Shown here piece by piece: positions 32,916 to 43,337 of a stretch of DNA of 61,089 nt. Location of the stretch: the NCBI RefSeq assembly GCF_001613165.1, contig NZ_BDBV01000030.1:1-61089 (forward strand), written 5' to 3'. This DNA is from Nocardia mexicana NBRC 108244. Lineage in GTDB: Bacteria > Actinomycetota > Actinomycetes > Mycobacteriales > Mycobacteriaceae. Both the position numbers and the translations under genes were made by a program. The notes under the pieces were generated by a model, which was not told the origin of the DNA, ran no database searches, and saw only the letters and a program-made list of their open reading frames with translations. Within the stretch, counting starts at the first letter, position 1, and the number at the start of each line of letters is the position of its first letter.

Positions 32916-34988
32916 ATGGCGGAGCTACCGTTCGATTCGCTCTATCGGCACGGGTTCGCGCGTGTCGCCGTGGCCGTGCCGCCGGTACGGGTGGCCGATC
33001 CGGGCTACAACGCCGAGCAGACGCTGGTGCTGGCGCGGCGAGCCGCCGCCGACGGCGCGGTGCTGACGGTCTTTCCCGAGCTGGGCCTGTCGTCCTATAC
33101 CGCCGACGACCTCTTCCATCAGGATGCGCTGCAGTATGCGGTCGAGTCGGCGCTCGCGCGGGTGGTCGCCGAGAGCGCCGATATCGGCTCGGTGCTGGTG
33201 GTCGGTGCACCGATCCGGGCGCAGGGCCGGTTGTTCAACTGCGGCATCGTGGTCGACCGCGGCCGGGTGCTGGGCGCGGTGCCCAAGAGCTATCTGCCGA
33301 ACTACCGGGAGTTCTACGAGAAGCGGCAGTTCGCGGCGGCGCGGGAGAACCTCGACGACCACGTGTCCATCGCCGGGCAGCGGGTGCCGTTCGGTGCGGA
33401 CCTGGTGTTCGCCGCCTCGAATCTGGACGGCTTCGTCGTTCATCTGGAGATCTGCGAGGACGGCTGGGTGCCGTTGCCGCCCAGCGGTTTCGCCGCGCTG
33501 GCCGGGGCGACCGTGCTGGTGAACCTGTCCGCCAGCAATATCGTCGTCGGCAAGGCCGACTTCCGGCGGCAGCTGTGCGCCTCGCATTCCGCCCGGTACA
33601 TCGCCGCCTACCTGTATTCGGCTGCGGGACACGGCGAGTCGACGACCGATATGGCCTGGGACGGTCAGGCACTGGTATGCGAGAACGGTGAGCTGCTCGG
33701 CGAGGGTGAGCGCTTCGCCGACCACCCGCAACTCGTGACCGCCGATGTCGATCTGCTGCGGCTGGCGGCCGACCGGCTGCGGATGACCAGCTTCGCCGAC
33801 AATGTGCACGATCACCGGGACCGGCTGTCCCGGCTGCGGCGCATCGAGATCGAGCTGCCCATCCCGTCGGACGCGGTCGGACTGCGGCGCGAGATCCCGC
33901 GCTTCCCTTACGTTCCGGCGAATCCGGCGGTGCGCAACGAGCGCTGTGCGGAGGTGCACCACATCCAGGTGGAGGGGCTGAGCACGCGGCTGGCGGCGAC
34001 CGGATCGCAGCGGGTGGTGATCGGGGTGTCGGGCGGGCTGGATTCCACGGTCGCGCTGATCGTGGCCGCCAAGACCATGGACCGGCTCGGCCTGCCGCGC
34101 TCGAATGTGCTGGCCTACACCATGCCCGGGTTCGCCACCGGCTCGCGCACCCTGCGCGATGCGCATCGGCTGATGCGGGCGCTGGGGGTGTCGGCGCACG
34201 AGATCGATATCCGGCCGTCCGCCACGCAGATGCTGCGGGACCTGAATCATCCTGCCGCCGACGGGGTTCCGCAGTACGACGTCACCTACGAGAACGTCCA
34301 GGCCGGGGAGCGCACCTCGCATCTGTTCCGGCTGGCCAATCAGCAGCACGGGCTCGTGGTCGGCACCGGCGACCTGAGCGAGCTGGCGCTGGGCTGGTGC
34401 ACCTTCGGCGTCGGCGACCACATGGCGCACTACAGCGTCAACGCCTCGGTGCCGAAGACGCTGATCAAGTACCTGATCGCCTGGGCGGTCGACACCGGCG
34501 AGCTGGGCCCCGACGCCGACGAGGTACTGACCTCGATCCTCGCGACCGAGATCTCTCCGGAGCTGATTCCGGCGGAAAGCGGTGCGGCGGAGGGCGATTC
34601 GTCCCAGCCCGGGCAGAGTTCGGAGGCCACCGTCGGGCCCTACGAGCTACAGGACTTCCACCTGTACTACCTGCTGCGCTTCGGCTATCTCCCGAGCCGC
34701 ATCGCCTACCTCGCCCACCACGCCTGGTCCGACCGCACCCGCGGCCGCTGGCCCGACCTGATTCCCGAGCCCGACCGCCACGCCTACGACCTCCCCACCA
34801 TCAAGCACTGGCTCGCCGAATTCCTCCGCCGCTTCATCCAGACCAGCCAATTCAAGCGCTCCACCCTCCCCAACGCCCCGAAGGTCGGCTCGGGCGGCTC
34901 CCTCTCCCCCCGCGGAGATTGGCGCGCCCCCAGCGACGCGGTGGCGACAGCCTGGCTCGACGAACTCGAGCGCAACGTCCCGGGCTGA
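32916..34988 (+). CDS. nadE: Glutamine-dependent NAD+ synthetase
   Basis: A 690-aa two-domain enzyme. The N-terminal nitrilase-like glutaminase (residues 1-300) has the Glu of [10 protein letters not shown], the Lys of [16 protein letters not shown] and the Cys of [11 protein letters not shown]. The C-terminal synthetase has the PP-loop [13 protein letters not shown] near residue 370 and [12 protein letters not shown]. It amidates nicotinic acid adenine dinucleotide with ammonia channelled from glutamine. GGAGGGG precedes the ATG. It is convergent with the M1 peptidase gene. Confidence 0.97.
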   Translation: MAELPFDSLYRHGFARVAVAVPPVRVADPGYNAEQTLVLARRAAADGAVLTVFPELGLSSYTADDLFHQDALQYAVESALARVVAESADIGSVLVVGAPIRAQGRLFNCGIVVDRGRVLGAVPKSYLPNYREFYEKRQFAAARENLDDHVSIAGQRVPFGADLVFAASNLDGFVVHLEICEDGWVPLPPSGFAALAGATVLVNLSASNIVVGKADFRRQLCASHSARYIAAYLYSAAGHGESTTDMAWDGQALVCENGELLGEGERFADHPQLVTADVDLLRLAADRLRMTSFADNVHDHRDRLSRLRRIEIELPIPSDAVGLRREIPRFPYVPANPAVRNERCAEVHHIQVEGLSTRLAATGSQRVVIGVSGGLDSTVALIVAAKTMDRLGLPRSNVLAYTMPGFATGSRTLRDAHRLMRALGVSAHEIDIRPSATQMLRDLNHPAADGVPQYDVTYENVQAGERTSHLFRLANQQHGLVVGTGDLSELALGWCTFGVGDHMAHYSVNASVPKTLIKYLIAWAVDTGELGPDADEVLTSILATEISPELIPAESGAAEGDSSQPGQSSEATVGPYELQDFHLYYLLRFGYLPSRIAYLAHHAWSDRTRGRWPDLIPEPDRHAYDLPTIKHWLAEFLRRFIQTSQFKRSTLPNAPKVGSGGSLSPRGDWRAPSDAVATAWLDELERNVPG

Positions 34989-35005
34989 AGCCCTGTCGCA
35001 CAGTA

Positions 35006-35034
35006 GATCCCGGCCAAGAAAGCGTGCCGGGAAT
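35006..35034. repeat. REP-like palindrome, left copy
   Basis: A 29-bp imperfect palindrome beginning GATCCCGGCC and ending GCCGGGAAT. It is the inverse of the copy at 35140-35166 and lies 17 bp after the nadE stop. Confidence 0.75.
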
Positions 35035-35043
35035 ACGGGGAGG

Positions 35044-35139
35044 CCCCGGCATGCCATACACCCGCATTCCCGGCATGCCATACACCCGCATTCCCGGCAT
35101 GCCATACACCCCGCATTCCCGGCATGCCATACACCCCGC
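35044..35139. repeat. Tandem array of 24-25 bp units
   Basis: Four head-to-tail units built as ATTCCCGGCATGCC plus ATACACC(C)CGC. The first (35044-35065) lacks the leading bases; the second is 24 bp (35066-35089); the third (35090-35114) and fourth (35115-35139) are 25 bp with one extra C. Each starts with the left half of the flanking REP palindrome, so the array probably arose by slippage from it. The one-base difference would shift any reading frame, so it is not coding. Confidence 0.85.
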
Positions 35140-35166
35140 ATTCCCGGCATGCTTTTGGCCGGGATC
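35140..35166. repeat. REP-like palindrome, right copy
   Basis: A 27-bp imperfect palindrome (ATTCCCGGC ... GGCCGGGATC), inverted relative to the left copy. Its last two bases lie in the TGA of the M1 peptidase gene. Confidence 0.75.
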
Positions 35167-36511
35167 AGCCGACCGCGCCGTGCTGGGGCGGGAGTTGCGG
35201 GAGGGCGCGGTCGTAGAGCCAGGTGTCCCACAGCGGACGCAGGGATGCGGTGCTGTAGTGCCCGGCCAGGTCGGCGAATTCCTCCGTGGTCACCGAGGCG
35301 TGGCGGTACCGGGCGGTCCATTCGTGCAGGAGGCCGAAGAATCTTCCGTCGCCGAGCTCGAGCCGCAGCGAATGCAGGGTGAGGGCGCCGCGTTTGTAGA
35401 CGCGGTCGTCGAACATCACCGCCGGGCCCGGATCGCCCACCACGATGTCCTGTGGGCTGCGGGACAGCGTGTGGCGGGCGGCGCGGGCCATCTGATCGGC
35501 CGTGGGACCGCCGGACGCCTCCGACCAGATCCATTCGGCGTAGCACGCGAACCCCTCGTGCAACCAGATGTCGCGCCACTGCCGCACGGTGAGACTGTTC
35601 CCGAACCACTGGTGCGCGAGTTCGTGCGCGATGAGCCGCTCCGCGCCGCGGCGGCCGTCGCAATGGTTGGCGCCGAAGATCGACAGCCCCTGCGCCTCGA
35701 TCGGGATCTCCAGGTCGTCGTCGGTCACCACCACCGTGTAGCTCTCGAACGGGTACGGCCCGAAGCGACCCTCGAATTCCGACATCATCTCCGGCTGCCG
35801 CGCGAAGTCGTGGTCGAACGCGGTCCGCAGCCGCGCCGGGAGCAGCGCGTGCATCGGCACCGGCGCATCGTGCGACGTGCCGATCCGATACTTGCGATAG
35901 GGCCCGATCTGCACGGTCGCCAGGTAGCTCGCCATCGGCTCGGACTGCTCGTACACCCAGGTCGTCTGGCTCGCCTTGGTCTGCTTGTGCGTCAGCACCC
36001 CGTTGGCGACGGCGTAGTAGGGCGAGTCGGTGGTGATCGAGATCCGGTAGCTGGCCTTGGAACTCGGGTGATCGTCGCACGGGAACCAGGAGGCGGCGCC
36101 GTTGGGCTGGCTGGCCACCAGCGCCCCCTCGCTCAGCTCCTCCCAGCCCACCTCGCCCCACGGCCCGCGCACCGGCCGCGGGGTTCCGGCGTACTGGATC
36201 ACGATGGCGAGCGCGCCACCGGCCGGGATCTTGCGGGCCGGGGTGATCGTCAGCTTGCCGCGCTGGTGCGCATACTTCGCGGCCTTCGATCCGTTCACGA
36301 AAACCTTGGCGACACTGAGCGATTGCGACAGGTCCAGGGCGAAGCGGGGGCGTACCGCGGTCGTCACGGCGGTGATCGATGCCTTGCCCGCCAGCCGGTT
36401 GCTGGCCACCTTGTAGGTCAGCTCCAGCTCGTACCGCGACACCCGGTACCCGCGATTCCCGTTCTGCGGCAGGTACTCGTCGATCGGCTCCTCGTAGAAC
36501 TTGTCCCCCAT
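35165..36511 (-). CDS. M1-family zinc metallopeptidase
   Basis: A 448-aa M1 aminopeptidase-like enzyme. The zinc site is complete: H296-E297-L-A-H300 followed 18 residues later by E319 (HEGFACYAE). The N-terminal M1 beta domain is present. The GAMEN exopeptidase motif reads IEAQGLS, a departure from the consensus. It is shorter than full aminopeptidase N because it lacks the large C-terminal helical domain. There is no signal peptide. Its ATG overlaps the stop of the NRPS gene (TGATG), so it is translationally coupled. This suggests that it acts on the NRPS product, as Pld enzymes do for poly-lysine. Confidence 0.92.
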   Translation of the reverse strand: MGDKFYEEPIDEYLPQNGNRGYRVSRYELELTYKVASNRLAGKASITAVTTAVRPRFALDLSQSLSVAKVFVNGSKAAKYAHQRGKLTITPARKIPAGGALAIVIQYAGTPRPVRGPWGEVGWEELSEGALVASQPNGAASWFPCDDHPSSKASYRISITTDSPYYAVANGVLTHKQTKASQTTWVYEQSEPMASYLATVQIGPYRKYRIGTSHDAPVPMHALLPARLRTAFDHDFARQPEMMSEFEGRFGPYPFESYTVVVTDDDLEIPIEAQGLSIFGANHCDGRRGAERLIAHELAHQWFGNSLTVRQWRDIWLHEGFACYAEWIWSEASGGPTADQMARAARHTLSRSPQDIVVGDPGPAVMFDDRVYKRGALTLHSLRLELGDGRFFGLLHEWTARYRHASVTTEEFADLAGHYSTASLRPLWDTWLYDRALPQLPPQHGAVG

Positions 36512-39500
36512 CACGCCCCGTCCTCCGGCCAGGGTGCGATGGGGTTGCCCTGCCACCGAGTCGACGGTGGGACGGTATCGCCGCGCATCACCAGCGAGGC
36601 CGGGCCGACGGTGGCGCCGGCGCCGATCCGTGCCGCCGGTAGCGCGACGCAATGCGGTCCGAGGGTCGCCCCGGCCTCCAGGGTCACCGTGTCCATGGCC
36701 ATGATCCGATCATGGAACAGGTGGGTCTGTACAACACATCCGCGTTCGACCGTCGCGCCGTCGCCGAGGGTCACCAGGTCGGCCTCGGGCAGCCAGTACG
36801 ACTCGCACCACACCCCGCGCCCGATCCGCGCGCCCAGTCCGCGCAGCCAGAGATTCATCACCGCGGTGCCGGTGGCCGCCCGCGCGAACCACGGCGCCGC
36901 AACGGTTTCCACGAAGGCGTCCGAGACCTCGTTGCGCCACACGAACGAACTCCACAGGGGATGTTCGACCTTCTCGATGCGCCCGACCACGAGCCACTTC
37001 GCCGCCACCGCGCACCCACCGGCCAACACCCCCGCGGCGAGCAGCACCACGCCGGAAAGCAGTGCGGCGAACCAGTATCCGGGCCCTTGCGCCAGCGCGG
37101 CCAGCGCGAACAGCACCCCGAGCCCGATGCCGAACGTCACCATCACCGGCAGCAGGCGGCAGGTCTCGACCAGGCCGCGGGCCACCTTCAGCCGCAGCGG
37201 CGGATCGAAGGTCCGCGCGGTGTCGGAGTCACCGGCCGTGCGGCGCAGCCGGACCGGCGGGCTGCCCAGCCACGACGAGCCCGCCTTCGCCTTCTCCGGT
37301 GCCGCCGACAACACCGCCACCAGACCATTCTTCGGCACGCGGCGGCCCGGCGCGGTCATACCGGAATTGCCGAGGAACGCTCGCTTGCCGACCTTCGCCC
37401 CGCCGATGCGCAGCCAGCCGCCGCCGAGTTCGTAACTGGCGACCATGGTGTCGTCGGCCAGGAACGCCCCGTCGGCGACGGTCGTGAACTTCGGCAGCAG
37501 CAGGACCGTCGATGCCTCGACGCCCTTGCCGATGGTGGCGCCGAGCACCCGCAGCCACAGCGGTGTCAGCAGGCTGGCGTAGAGCGGGAACAGGAAGGTG
37601 CGCGCCGAATCCATCAGGCGTTCGGTCGACCACGCCTGCCAGCCGACGCGACTGCGCACCGGGTGGTAGCCCTCGGTCAGCCCGATGCTGAGCAGCCGGA
37701 CCGACAGCACGGTCGCGACGGCGAAGACCGCCAGGCTCAACAGCGTCGCGAACGGCAGGATCACGAAGGCGTCGCCGAGCGCGCCCGGCAGGGTCCGGTC
37801 GTCGCGGATCCACCACGCGATCAACGCGGAGCCCGCGGCGAGGCCGAGAATCGGCATGGCGGCCAGCACCATCGAGGTCAGGCCGAAGATCACGACCCAG
37901 TGCATGGCGCGCGGCGGGGTGGCCGAGGGCCAGGGATGGTCGGCCTTGCCCACCTTCACGGCGGGCGAACCGGCCCACTCCTGGCCCGCCTTCACCTTGC
38001 CGAACACCGCGGATCCCGGTGCGACCACGGCATTCTTGCCGATCACCGCGCCGGGCAGCAGCGTCGACCGCGAGCCGACGACCGCGCCCGCGCCGATCCG
38101 GATGGCACCGATGTGGATCCGGTCCCCATCGATCCAATATCCGGCCAGATCCACCTCGGGTTCGACGCTGCAGCCGTCGCCGAGTTCGAGCAGGCCCGTC
38201 ACCGGTGGCAGGGTGTGCAGGTCCACTCCCCTGCCGACCTTGGCGCCCAGCGCCCGCGCGAAGGGCACCATCCACGGTGCGCCCGAAAGGTTTTCGGCGC
38301 CGCTGGCCTCCGACAGGCGCACCGCGGCCCACAGCCGCAGATGCACGGAGCCGCCGCGCGGGTAGACACCGGGGCCGACGCCGCGCAGCAGCAGCCGCGC
38401 CCCGGCCACGCAGATCGCCATCCGGCCCGGCGGCGAGATGAACAGCACGAAGCCGAGCAGCGCCCACCACCACGACAGCCCGGGCATCCACGGAATCGCC
38501 CCGGACCAGCTCGCGATATTGGTGACGATCCCCAGCCAGGTCAGCCACTGCAGGCCGGTCAGCGTGGTGAGCGGGACCAGGGCCAGCACCTGCGCCCACT
38601 GCGCGAGCCGGGGTGTCGGGGCGACCGTTCGTGTTTCGACGGCGGCGACCGGCGCGGCGGCGTCCAGGAGGTCGGCGAGCGCGCCCAGGCGCGGATGGTC
38701 GTACAGGTCGGCGACGGTGATCTGCGGGAAGCGTTCGCGCAGCGCGGTGACCAGCTGCGCCGCCGCCAGCGATCCGCCGCCGAGGTCGAAGAAGTCCGCG
38801 TCGGGGCCGGTGACGTCGGCGCCGAGGATCGAATTCCACAGTCCGGCAACCCAGTGCGCCGTTCCGGTCAGCCCGGCGCCGGGCTCGGGGTCGGCGACGG
38901 GGCCCGGCAGCGGCCACGGCAGCGCGTCGCGGTCCACCTTTCCCGATGTCCGCGTGGGCAATTCGCCGAGCACCGCGAGCCGCGGCACGAGCGCGGCGGG
39001 CAGTTGCCCGGCGAGCAGCTTGCGGGCGTGCACGACGTCGAAGCCGGGATCGGCGGTCGCGAGGTAGCCGACCAGGATTCGATTGCCCGCCTTGGTGGTT
39101 CGCACGGCGGCCGCGGCGGCGGTCACTCCGGGCAGATGCTGCAGCGCGTTGTCCAGCTCGCCCAGTTCGATGCGGCGGCCGCCGATCTTCACCTGATCGT
39201 CGGCGCGGCCGAGGAACACCAGGCCCGCGCTGTCGTTGCGGACCAGATCCCCGCTGCGGTAGGCGCGCTCCCAGCCCAGCGACTCCATGGGCGCGTACTT
39301 CTCGGCATCCTTGGCCGGGTCGAGGTAGCGGGCCAGGCCGACGCCGCCGATCACCAGCTCACCGGATTCGCCCTCCCCCACCGGATTTCCGTCGCCGTCG
39401 ACGACGGCCAGGTCCCAGCCGTCCAGCGGCAGCCCGATCCGCACCGGCGGTTCCCCGGTCAGGCGGGCGGCGCAGGCGACGACGGTGGCCTCGGTGGGGC

Positions 39501-40434
39501 CGTAGGTGTTCCACACCTCGCGGTCGCCCGTTCCGGCCAGCCGTTCGGCGAGTTCGGGCGGGACGGCCTCGCCGCCGAAGATCAACAGCCGCACCGCGTC
39601 CAGCGCCTCGGCGGGCCACATCGCGGCCAGGGTGGGGACGGTCGAGACGACGGTGATCCGCCGCCGCACCAGCCACGGCCCCAGATCCATCCCGCTGCGC
39701 ACCAGCGCCCGCGGCGCGGGCACCAGGCAGGCGCCGTGCCGCCACGCCAGCCACATCTCCTCGCACGAGGCGTCGAAGGCGACCGACAGTCCGGCCAGCA
39801 CGCGGTCACCCGGGCCGATCGGCGCGTCCTGCAGAAATAATCGCGCCTCGGCGTCCACGAAGGCGGCGGCGTTGCGGTGCGTCACCGCCACGCCCTTCGG
39901 GGTGCCGGTGGATCCGGAGGTGAAGATGATCCACGCGTCGTCCCGCGGTTCGAGCCGGTCCGTGGATTCCGGCCGGTCCGGGCCCGTCCCTGTCCGCCGC
40001 GGCACGATCCCGGCCGCGGTGACGACGGCGCTGACCCCCGCCTCGTCGAAGACCAGCCGGGCCCGCTCGTCCGGATCGTCGGCATCGACCGGCACATACG
40101 CGGCCCCCACCTGCAGCACCGCGAGGATGGTGACATACAGCTCGCTGGTCCCGGACGGGATGCGGACCCCCACCCGGTCGCCCGCGCGCACGCCCGCCTC
40201 CCGCAGCCGGTCGGCGGTGTCGTCGACCTCGGCGAGGAGTTCGGCGTAGGTCAGGGCGTCGCCGCCGTCGTCGAGGGCCGTAGCGTCGGGGTGGTCGCGC
40301 GCGGTCTCGGCCAGGATGTCCATCAGCGTGCGGGGCGGGGCGGCCGATGCGGACCGCAATAGCGGCGACAGCTCTGCGATCGCCGCGGATCCAGAGTCCG
40401 CCGCAATCTCCGAGACCTCCGGATGGAGCGTCAC
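36511..40434 (-). CDS. Pls/PosA-family single-module NRPS with membrane and hexapeptide-repeat C-terminus
   Basis: A 1307-aa protein. Adenylation domain at about 35-510: A3 IIFTSGSTGTPKG (169-181), A4 VAFDASCEEMW with Asp221, A5 NTYGPTEATV, A8 GRADDQVKIGGRRIELGE, and the catalytic Lys499 in TSGKVDRDAL. Carrier domain at about 525-595 with Ser555 in DLGGGSLAAAQ. The rest alternates membrane helices (several between 620 and 1150) with left-handed beta-helix hexapeptide repeats near 750-830, near 1000-1060 and at the end. This is the layout of epsilon-poly-lysine synthetase (Pls) and PosA-like proteins (TIGR02353). It has no thioesterase or normal condensation domain. The substrate is probably a basic amino acid; unproven. 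Confidence 0.93.
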   Translation of the reverse strand: MTLHPEVSEIAADSGSAAIAELSPLLRSASAAPPRTLMDILAETARDHPDATALDDGGDALTYAELLAEVDDTADRLREAGVRAGDRVGVRIPSGTSELYVTILAVLQVGAAYVPVDADDPDERARLVFDEAGVSAVVTAAGIVPRRTGTGPDRPESTDRLEPRDDAWIIFTSGSTGTPKGVAVTHRNAAAFVDAEARLFLQDAPIGPGDRVLAGLSVAFDASCEEMWLAWRHGACLVPAPRALVRSGMDLGPWLVRRRITVVSTVPTLAAMWPAEALDAVRLLIFGGEAVPPELAERLAGTGDREVWNTYGPTEATVVACAARLTGEPPVRIGLPLDGWDLAVVDGDGNPVGEGESGELVIGGVGLARYLDPAKDAEKYAPMESLGWERAYRSGDLVRNDSAGLVFLGRADDQVKIGGRRIELGELDNALQHLPGVTAAAAAVRTTKAGNRILVGYLATADPGFDVVHARKLLAGQLPAALVPRLAVLGELPTRTSGKVDRDALPWPLPGPVADPEPGAGLTGTAHWVAGLWNSILGADVTGPDADFFDLGGGSLAAAQLVTALRERFPQITVADLYDHPRLGALADLLDAAAPVAAVETRTVAPTPRLAQWAQVLALVPLTTLTGLQWLTWLGIVTNIASWSGAIPWMPGLSWWWALLGFVLFISPPGRMAICVAGARLLLRGVGPGVYPRGGSVHLRLWAAVRLSEASGAENLSGAPWMVPFARALGAKVGRGVDLHTLPPVTGLLELGDGCSVEPEVDLAGYWIDGDRIHIGAIRIGAGAVVGSRSTLLPGAVIGKNAVVAPGSAVFGKVKAGQEWAGSPAVKVGKADHPWPSATPPRAMHWVVIFGLTSMVLAAMPILGLAAGSALIAWWIRDDRTLPGALGDAFVILPFATLLSLAVFAVATVLSVRLLSIGLTEGYHPVRSRVGWQAWSTERLMDSARTFLFPLYASLLTPLWLRVLGATIGKGVEASTVLLLPKFTTVADGAFLADDTMVASYELGGGWLRIGGAKVGKRAFLGNSGMTAPGRRVPKNGLVAVLSAAPEKAKAGSSWLGSPPVRLRRTAGDSDTARTFDPPLRLKVARGLVETCRLLPVMVTFGIGLGVLFALAALAQGPGYWFAALLSGVVLLAAGVLAGGCAVAAKWLVVGRIEKVEHPLWSSFVWRNEVSDAFVETVAAPWFARAATGTAVMNLWLRGLGARIGRGVWCESYWLPEADLVTLGDGATVERGCVVQTHLFHDRIMAMDTVTLEAGATLGPHCVALPAARIGAGATVGPASLVMRGDTVPPSTRWQGNPIAPWPEDGA

Positions 40435-40776
40435 GTTCTGTCCACCTTTCCGATCGGCCCGCGTGCGCTGTACGTTGTCTCACGCCAGGGTTACCGATTC
40501 GCAAACTTCATGCTTACGGCGTCCCACGCTTCGCCGGGCAGGACGCGCCCCGGCCCATATGCGGCCGGTTTGCCCGCCTATTCTTCCAGGCTCGGGTTCA
40601 CCGGGAGTTCAGGGCACGGTCGCGCGCTTTCCCCTGCATTAGGACGCTCGGAACCGACCAGCTGTTACAGGTGAGGCTGCGTGCGTTCGGTCACCGCTCT
40701 GGCACACGCTCGATTCCCACACCTCCCACGCGAGAACGAGCAGGGGGTGCGGGAACGTCGGCTCCGTTCGCCGCCG
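40435..40776. other. Intergenic region upstream of the NRPS gene
   Basis: 342 bp between the rsmB stop and the NRPS start, both on the minus strand. The stretch at 40480-40520 is relatively AT-rich and may hold the NRPS promoter. I see no gene and no strong hairpin. Confidence 0.4.
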
Positions 40777-42417
40777 TCACTCGGGTTTGCGGAGGGCGGC
40801 CATGAACATGGCGTCGGTGCCGTGGCGGTGTGGCCACAGCTGGGCGGACGGGCCGTCGCCGAGGGCGGTGACACCGGGCAGCAGGTCGCGGGTGTCGAGT
40901 TGTTCGGCTCCGGTGCGCCGGACCAGGTCGCCGACCACCGCGACGGTCTCCGGCAGGTGCGGGGAGCAGGTGGCGTAGACGATCACCCCGCCGGGACGCA
41001 GCAGATCCCATGCCGCGCCGAGCAATTCGCGCTGGAGCACCGTCAGCTCACGGACATCGGCCGGAGTGCGGCGCCAGCGTGCCTCCGGGCGGCGGCGCAG
41101 CGCCCCCAGGCCCGTGCACGGCGCGTCGACGAGGATGCGGTCGTAGCCGGGCGCCAAGCCGCTGTCGCGGCCGTCCGTGACGTACACGCTCACCGGCAGC
41201 CCCGCGGTCGCCTTGCGCACCAGGTCGGCGCGGTGTTCGGCGGGTTCGACGGCGTCGACGCGGCCGCCGTCGATATCGGCGAGGGCGCCGAGCAGCGCGG
41301 CCTTGCCGCCGGGACCGGCGCACAGGTCCAGCCAGCGGCCGGCGTCGGGGCCGAGCAGCGGGGCGCGGGTGAGCGTCAGCGCCACCAACTGGCTGCCCTC
41401 GTCCTGGACCGCGGCCATGCCCTCGCGCACCGGCTCCAGCTTGCCGGGATCGCCGCCGTCGAGATACACCGCGTACGGCGACCAGCGGCCCTCCTCGCCG
41501 CCGGTGACCAGGGCCAGTTCCTCGGCGGTGATATCGCCGGGCCGGGCCACCAGGTGCACCGCCGGGCGCTCGTCGTCGGCGGCCAGCAGCGCGCGCAGTT
41601 CGTCGGCGTGGGCGCCGAGCGCATCCGCGAACGCCTGCGCGATCCAGGTCGGATGCGCGTATTCGAAGGCCAGGTGCCCCACGGGATCTCGCGGCGCCAG
41701 CCGGTCGACCCACTCCCCCGCGGTGCGCTCCCCGGCGCGGCGCAGCACGGCATTGACGAATCCGGCCTTGCCGCTGCCGAATTCGGCGCGGACCAGATCC
41801 ACCGAGGTGTCCACCGCCGCATGCGCCCCCACCCGGGTGCGCAGCAGCTGGTACACGCCGAGCCGCAGCACATCCAGCAGCGGCCCGTCGATATCGGCGA
41901 CCGCCCGCCCCGCGCAGTCCGCGATCACCGCGTCCAGCAGCCCGAGCGACCGGCACGCACCGTACGCCAGCTCGGTCGCGAACGCCGCATCCCGCGCCGC
42001 CAACCGCCGCTCCCGAAGCAACGACGGCAGAACGAGATTCGCGTACGCGTCGCGCTCCCGCACGGCCCGCAGCACATCCCGCGCCACTTCGCGTGGAGCA
42101 TCGACACCCGAGTGCCGCCCGCCCTGCCGGGCCGCCCGGTCGCCTCCACCACCGGGTCGCCGACGGGCGTCTCGTTTCGTACGCTCGGAACGCGCCTCGC
42201 CTGGTTCCCGCGCCGCCGCACCGCGCGACGTCGACCGCCCTTGTCCCGCACGGTCGTTCGCACCGGCTCGGCCGCTCTTTCCCCGCCGCGAATCGCCGCC
42301 ATCGACTGCCCGGCCGGTCTTCGCCCCCGCACTCCCCGAGGGGGCGCCGCGGCGGCTGCCCGGATTCGATTGCCCCGCACCGCTGTCCGAGCCCTCTCCC
42401 CGCGTCCGGCCGCTCAC
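40777..42417 (-). CDS. rsmB: 16S rRNA (cytosine-967 C5) methyltransferase with long basic N-terminus
   Basis: A 546-aa SAM-dependent RNA methyltransferase. Residues 1-110 are a Gly/Arg/Ser-rich, disordered basic tail. A NusB-like domain follows at about 115-240, and the catalytic domain at 255-546 has [16 protein letters not shown] (SAM loop), [15 protein letters not shown] (first catalytic Cys) and [11 protein letters not shown] (second Cys). The GTG at 42417 overlaps the fmt stop (GTGA), so it is the third gene of def-fmt-rsmB. Confidence 0.94.
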   Translation of the reverse strand: MSGRTRGEGSDSGAGQSNPGSRRGAPSGSAGAKTGRAVDGGDSRRGKSGRAGANDRAGQGRSTSRGAAAREPGEARSERTKRDARRRPGGGGDRAARQGGRHSGVDAPREVARDVLRAVRERDAYANLVLPSLLRERRLAARDAAFATELAYGACRSLGLLDAVIADCAGRAVADIDGPLLDVLRLGVYQLLRTRVGAHAAVDTSVDLVRAEFGSGKAGFVNAVLRRAGERTAGEWVDRLAPRDPVGHLAFEYAHPTWIAQAFADALGAHADELRALLAADDERPAVHLVARPGDITAEELALVTGGEEGRWSPYAVYLDGGDPGKLEPVREGMAAVQDEGSQLVALTLTRAPLLGPDAGRWLDLCAGPGGKAALLGALADIDGGRVDAVEPAEHRADLVRKATAGLPVSVYVTDGRDSGLAPGYDRILVDAPCTGLGALRRRPEARWRRTPADVRELTVLQRELLGAAWDLLRPGGVIVYATCSPHLPETVAVVGDLVRRTGAEQLDTRDLLPGVTALGDGPSAQLWPHRHGTDAMFMAALRKPE

Positions 42418-43337
42418 TCGACCACCGCGCCGGGCTGCAGGCGGGCGCCGCGGGCCCAGTCGAGGGCGGACATCATGCGTTTGCCTTGGGGCTGTACCTG
42501 ATTCAGGCGCACGGCGGTGGTGGCGGTGCCGACGTAGACGCCGGTCTTGCGGACCTCGACCGCCCGCGGCGGCAGCGATTCCTCGACCAGCTCGACCGGG
42601 CCCAGCTTGAGGCGTCTGCCGTCCACCTCGGTCCAGGCGCCGGGGGCGGGCGTGACCGCCCGGATGCGGCGGCCGATCGCCAGCGCCGGCTGGTCCCACC
42701 GCACGTGCCCCACCTCCGCATCGATCTTCGGCGCGTACGACACGCCCTCGGCGGCCTGCGGAACGGCCTGCACGGTGCCGTCCTCGATGCCGTCCAGCGT
42801 CGATTCCAGCAGGCGCGCACCGGATTCCGCGAGCCTGCCCAGCAGCACCCCGGCGGTATCGGAGACCGCGATCTTCTCGGTGACGACGCCGTACACCGGG
42901 CCGGTGTCGAGGCCCTCCTCGATGCGGAAGGTGGCGGCACCGGTGATCTCGTCGCCGGACAGGATCGCCGCCTGCACGGGCGCCGCACCGCGCCAGGCCG
43001 GAAGCAGCGAGAAGTGCAGATTCACCCAGCCGTGCCGCGGAATGTCGAGCACCCGCCGCGGCAGCAGCGCACCGTAGGCCACCACGGGGCAGCAGTCCGG
43101 CGCCAGGGCGGTGAGCCGTTCGACGAAATCGGGCTCCGACGGCTTGGCGGGCGTCAGCACCTCGATGCCGTGCTCCTCGGCCAGCAGGGCGATGGGCGAG
43201 CGGGTCACCTTGCGGCCGCGTCCCGCGACGGCGTCGGGCCGGGTCACCACCGCGACGACCTCGTGCTGCGGCGATTCGATGAGACGGCGCAGCGACGGCA
43301 CCGCGGGGTCGGGCGTGCCCGCGAAGACCAGGCGCAT
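42414..43337 (-). CDS. fmt: Methionyl-tRNA formyltransferase
   Basis: A 307-aa enzyme that formylates initiator Met-tRNA. Segments: [19 protein letters not shown] at the start, [20 protein letters not shown], the folate-binding [20 protein letters not shown] and the loop [15 protein letters not shown]. The C-terminal OB-like tRNA-binding domain starts near residue 205. Its ATG overlaps the def stop (TGATG) and its stop overlaps the rsmB GTG. Confidence 0.97.
   Translation of the reverse strand: MRLVFAGTPDPAVPSLRRLIESPQHEVVAVVTRPDAVAGRGRKVTRSPIALLAEEHGIEVLTPAKPSEPDFVERLTALAPDCCPVVAYGALLPRRVLDIPRHGWVNLHFSLLPAWRGAAPVQAAILSGDEITGAATFRIEEGLDTGPVYGVVTEKIAVSDTAGVLLGRLAESGARLLESTLDGIEDGTVQAVPQAAEGVSYAPKIDAEVGHVRWDQPALAIGRRIRAVTPAPGAWTEVDGRRLKLGPVELVEESLPPRAVEVRKTGVYVGTATTAVRLNQVQPQGKRMMSALDWARGARLQPGAVVE

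Noticed and set aside
35044..35139. CRISPR array
   Set aside because: Units are 24-25 bp and contiguous with no unique spacers, so this is a simple tandem repeat.
34397..37435. 1012-aa plus-strand frame over the repeat array
   Set aside because: It is antisense to the M1 gene and reads through the tandem repeats; the part repeating MPYTRIPG is an artefact of the repeat array.
36652..39840. 1062-aa plus-strand frame opposite the NRPS gene
   Set aside because: Composition is Arg/His/Gln-rich with no domain; the minus-strand NRPS explains the region.
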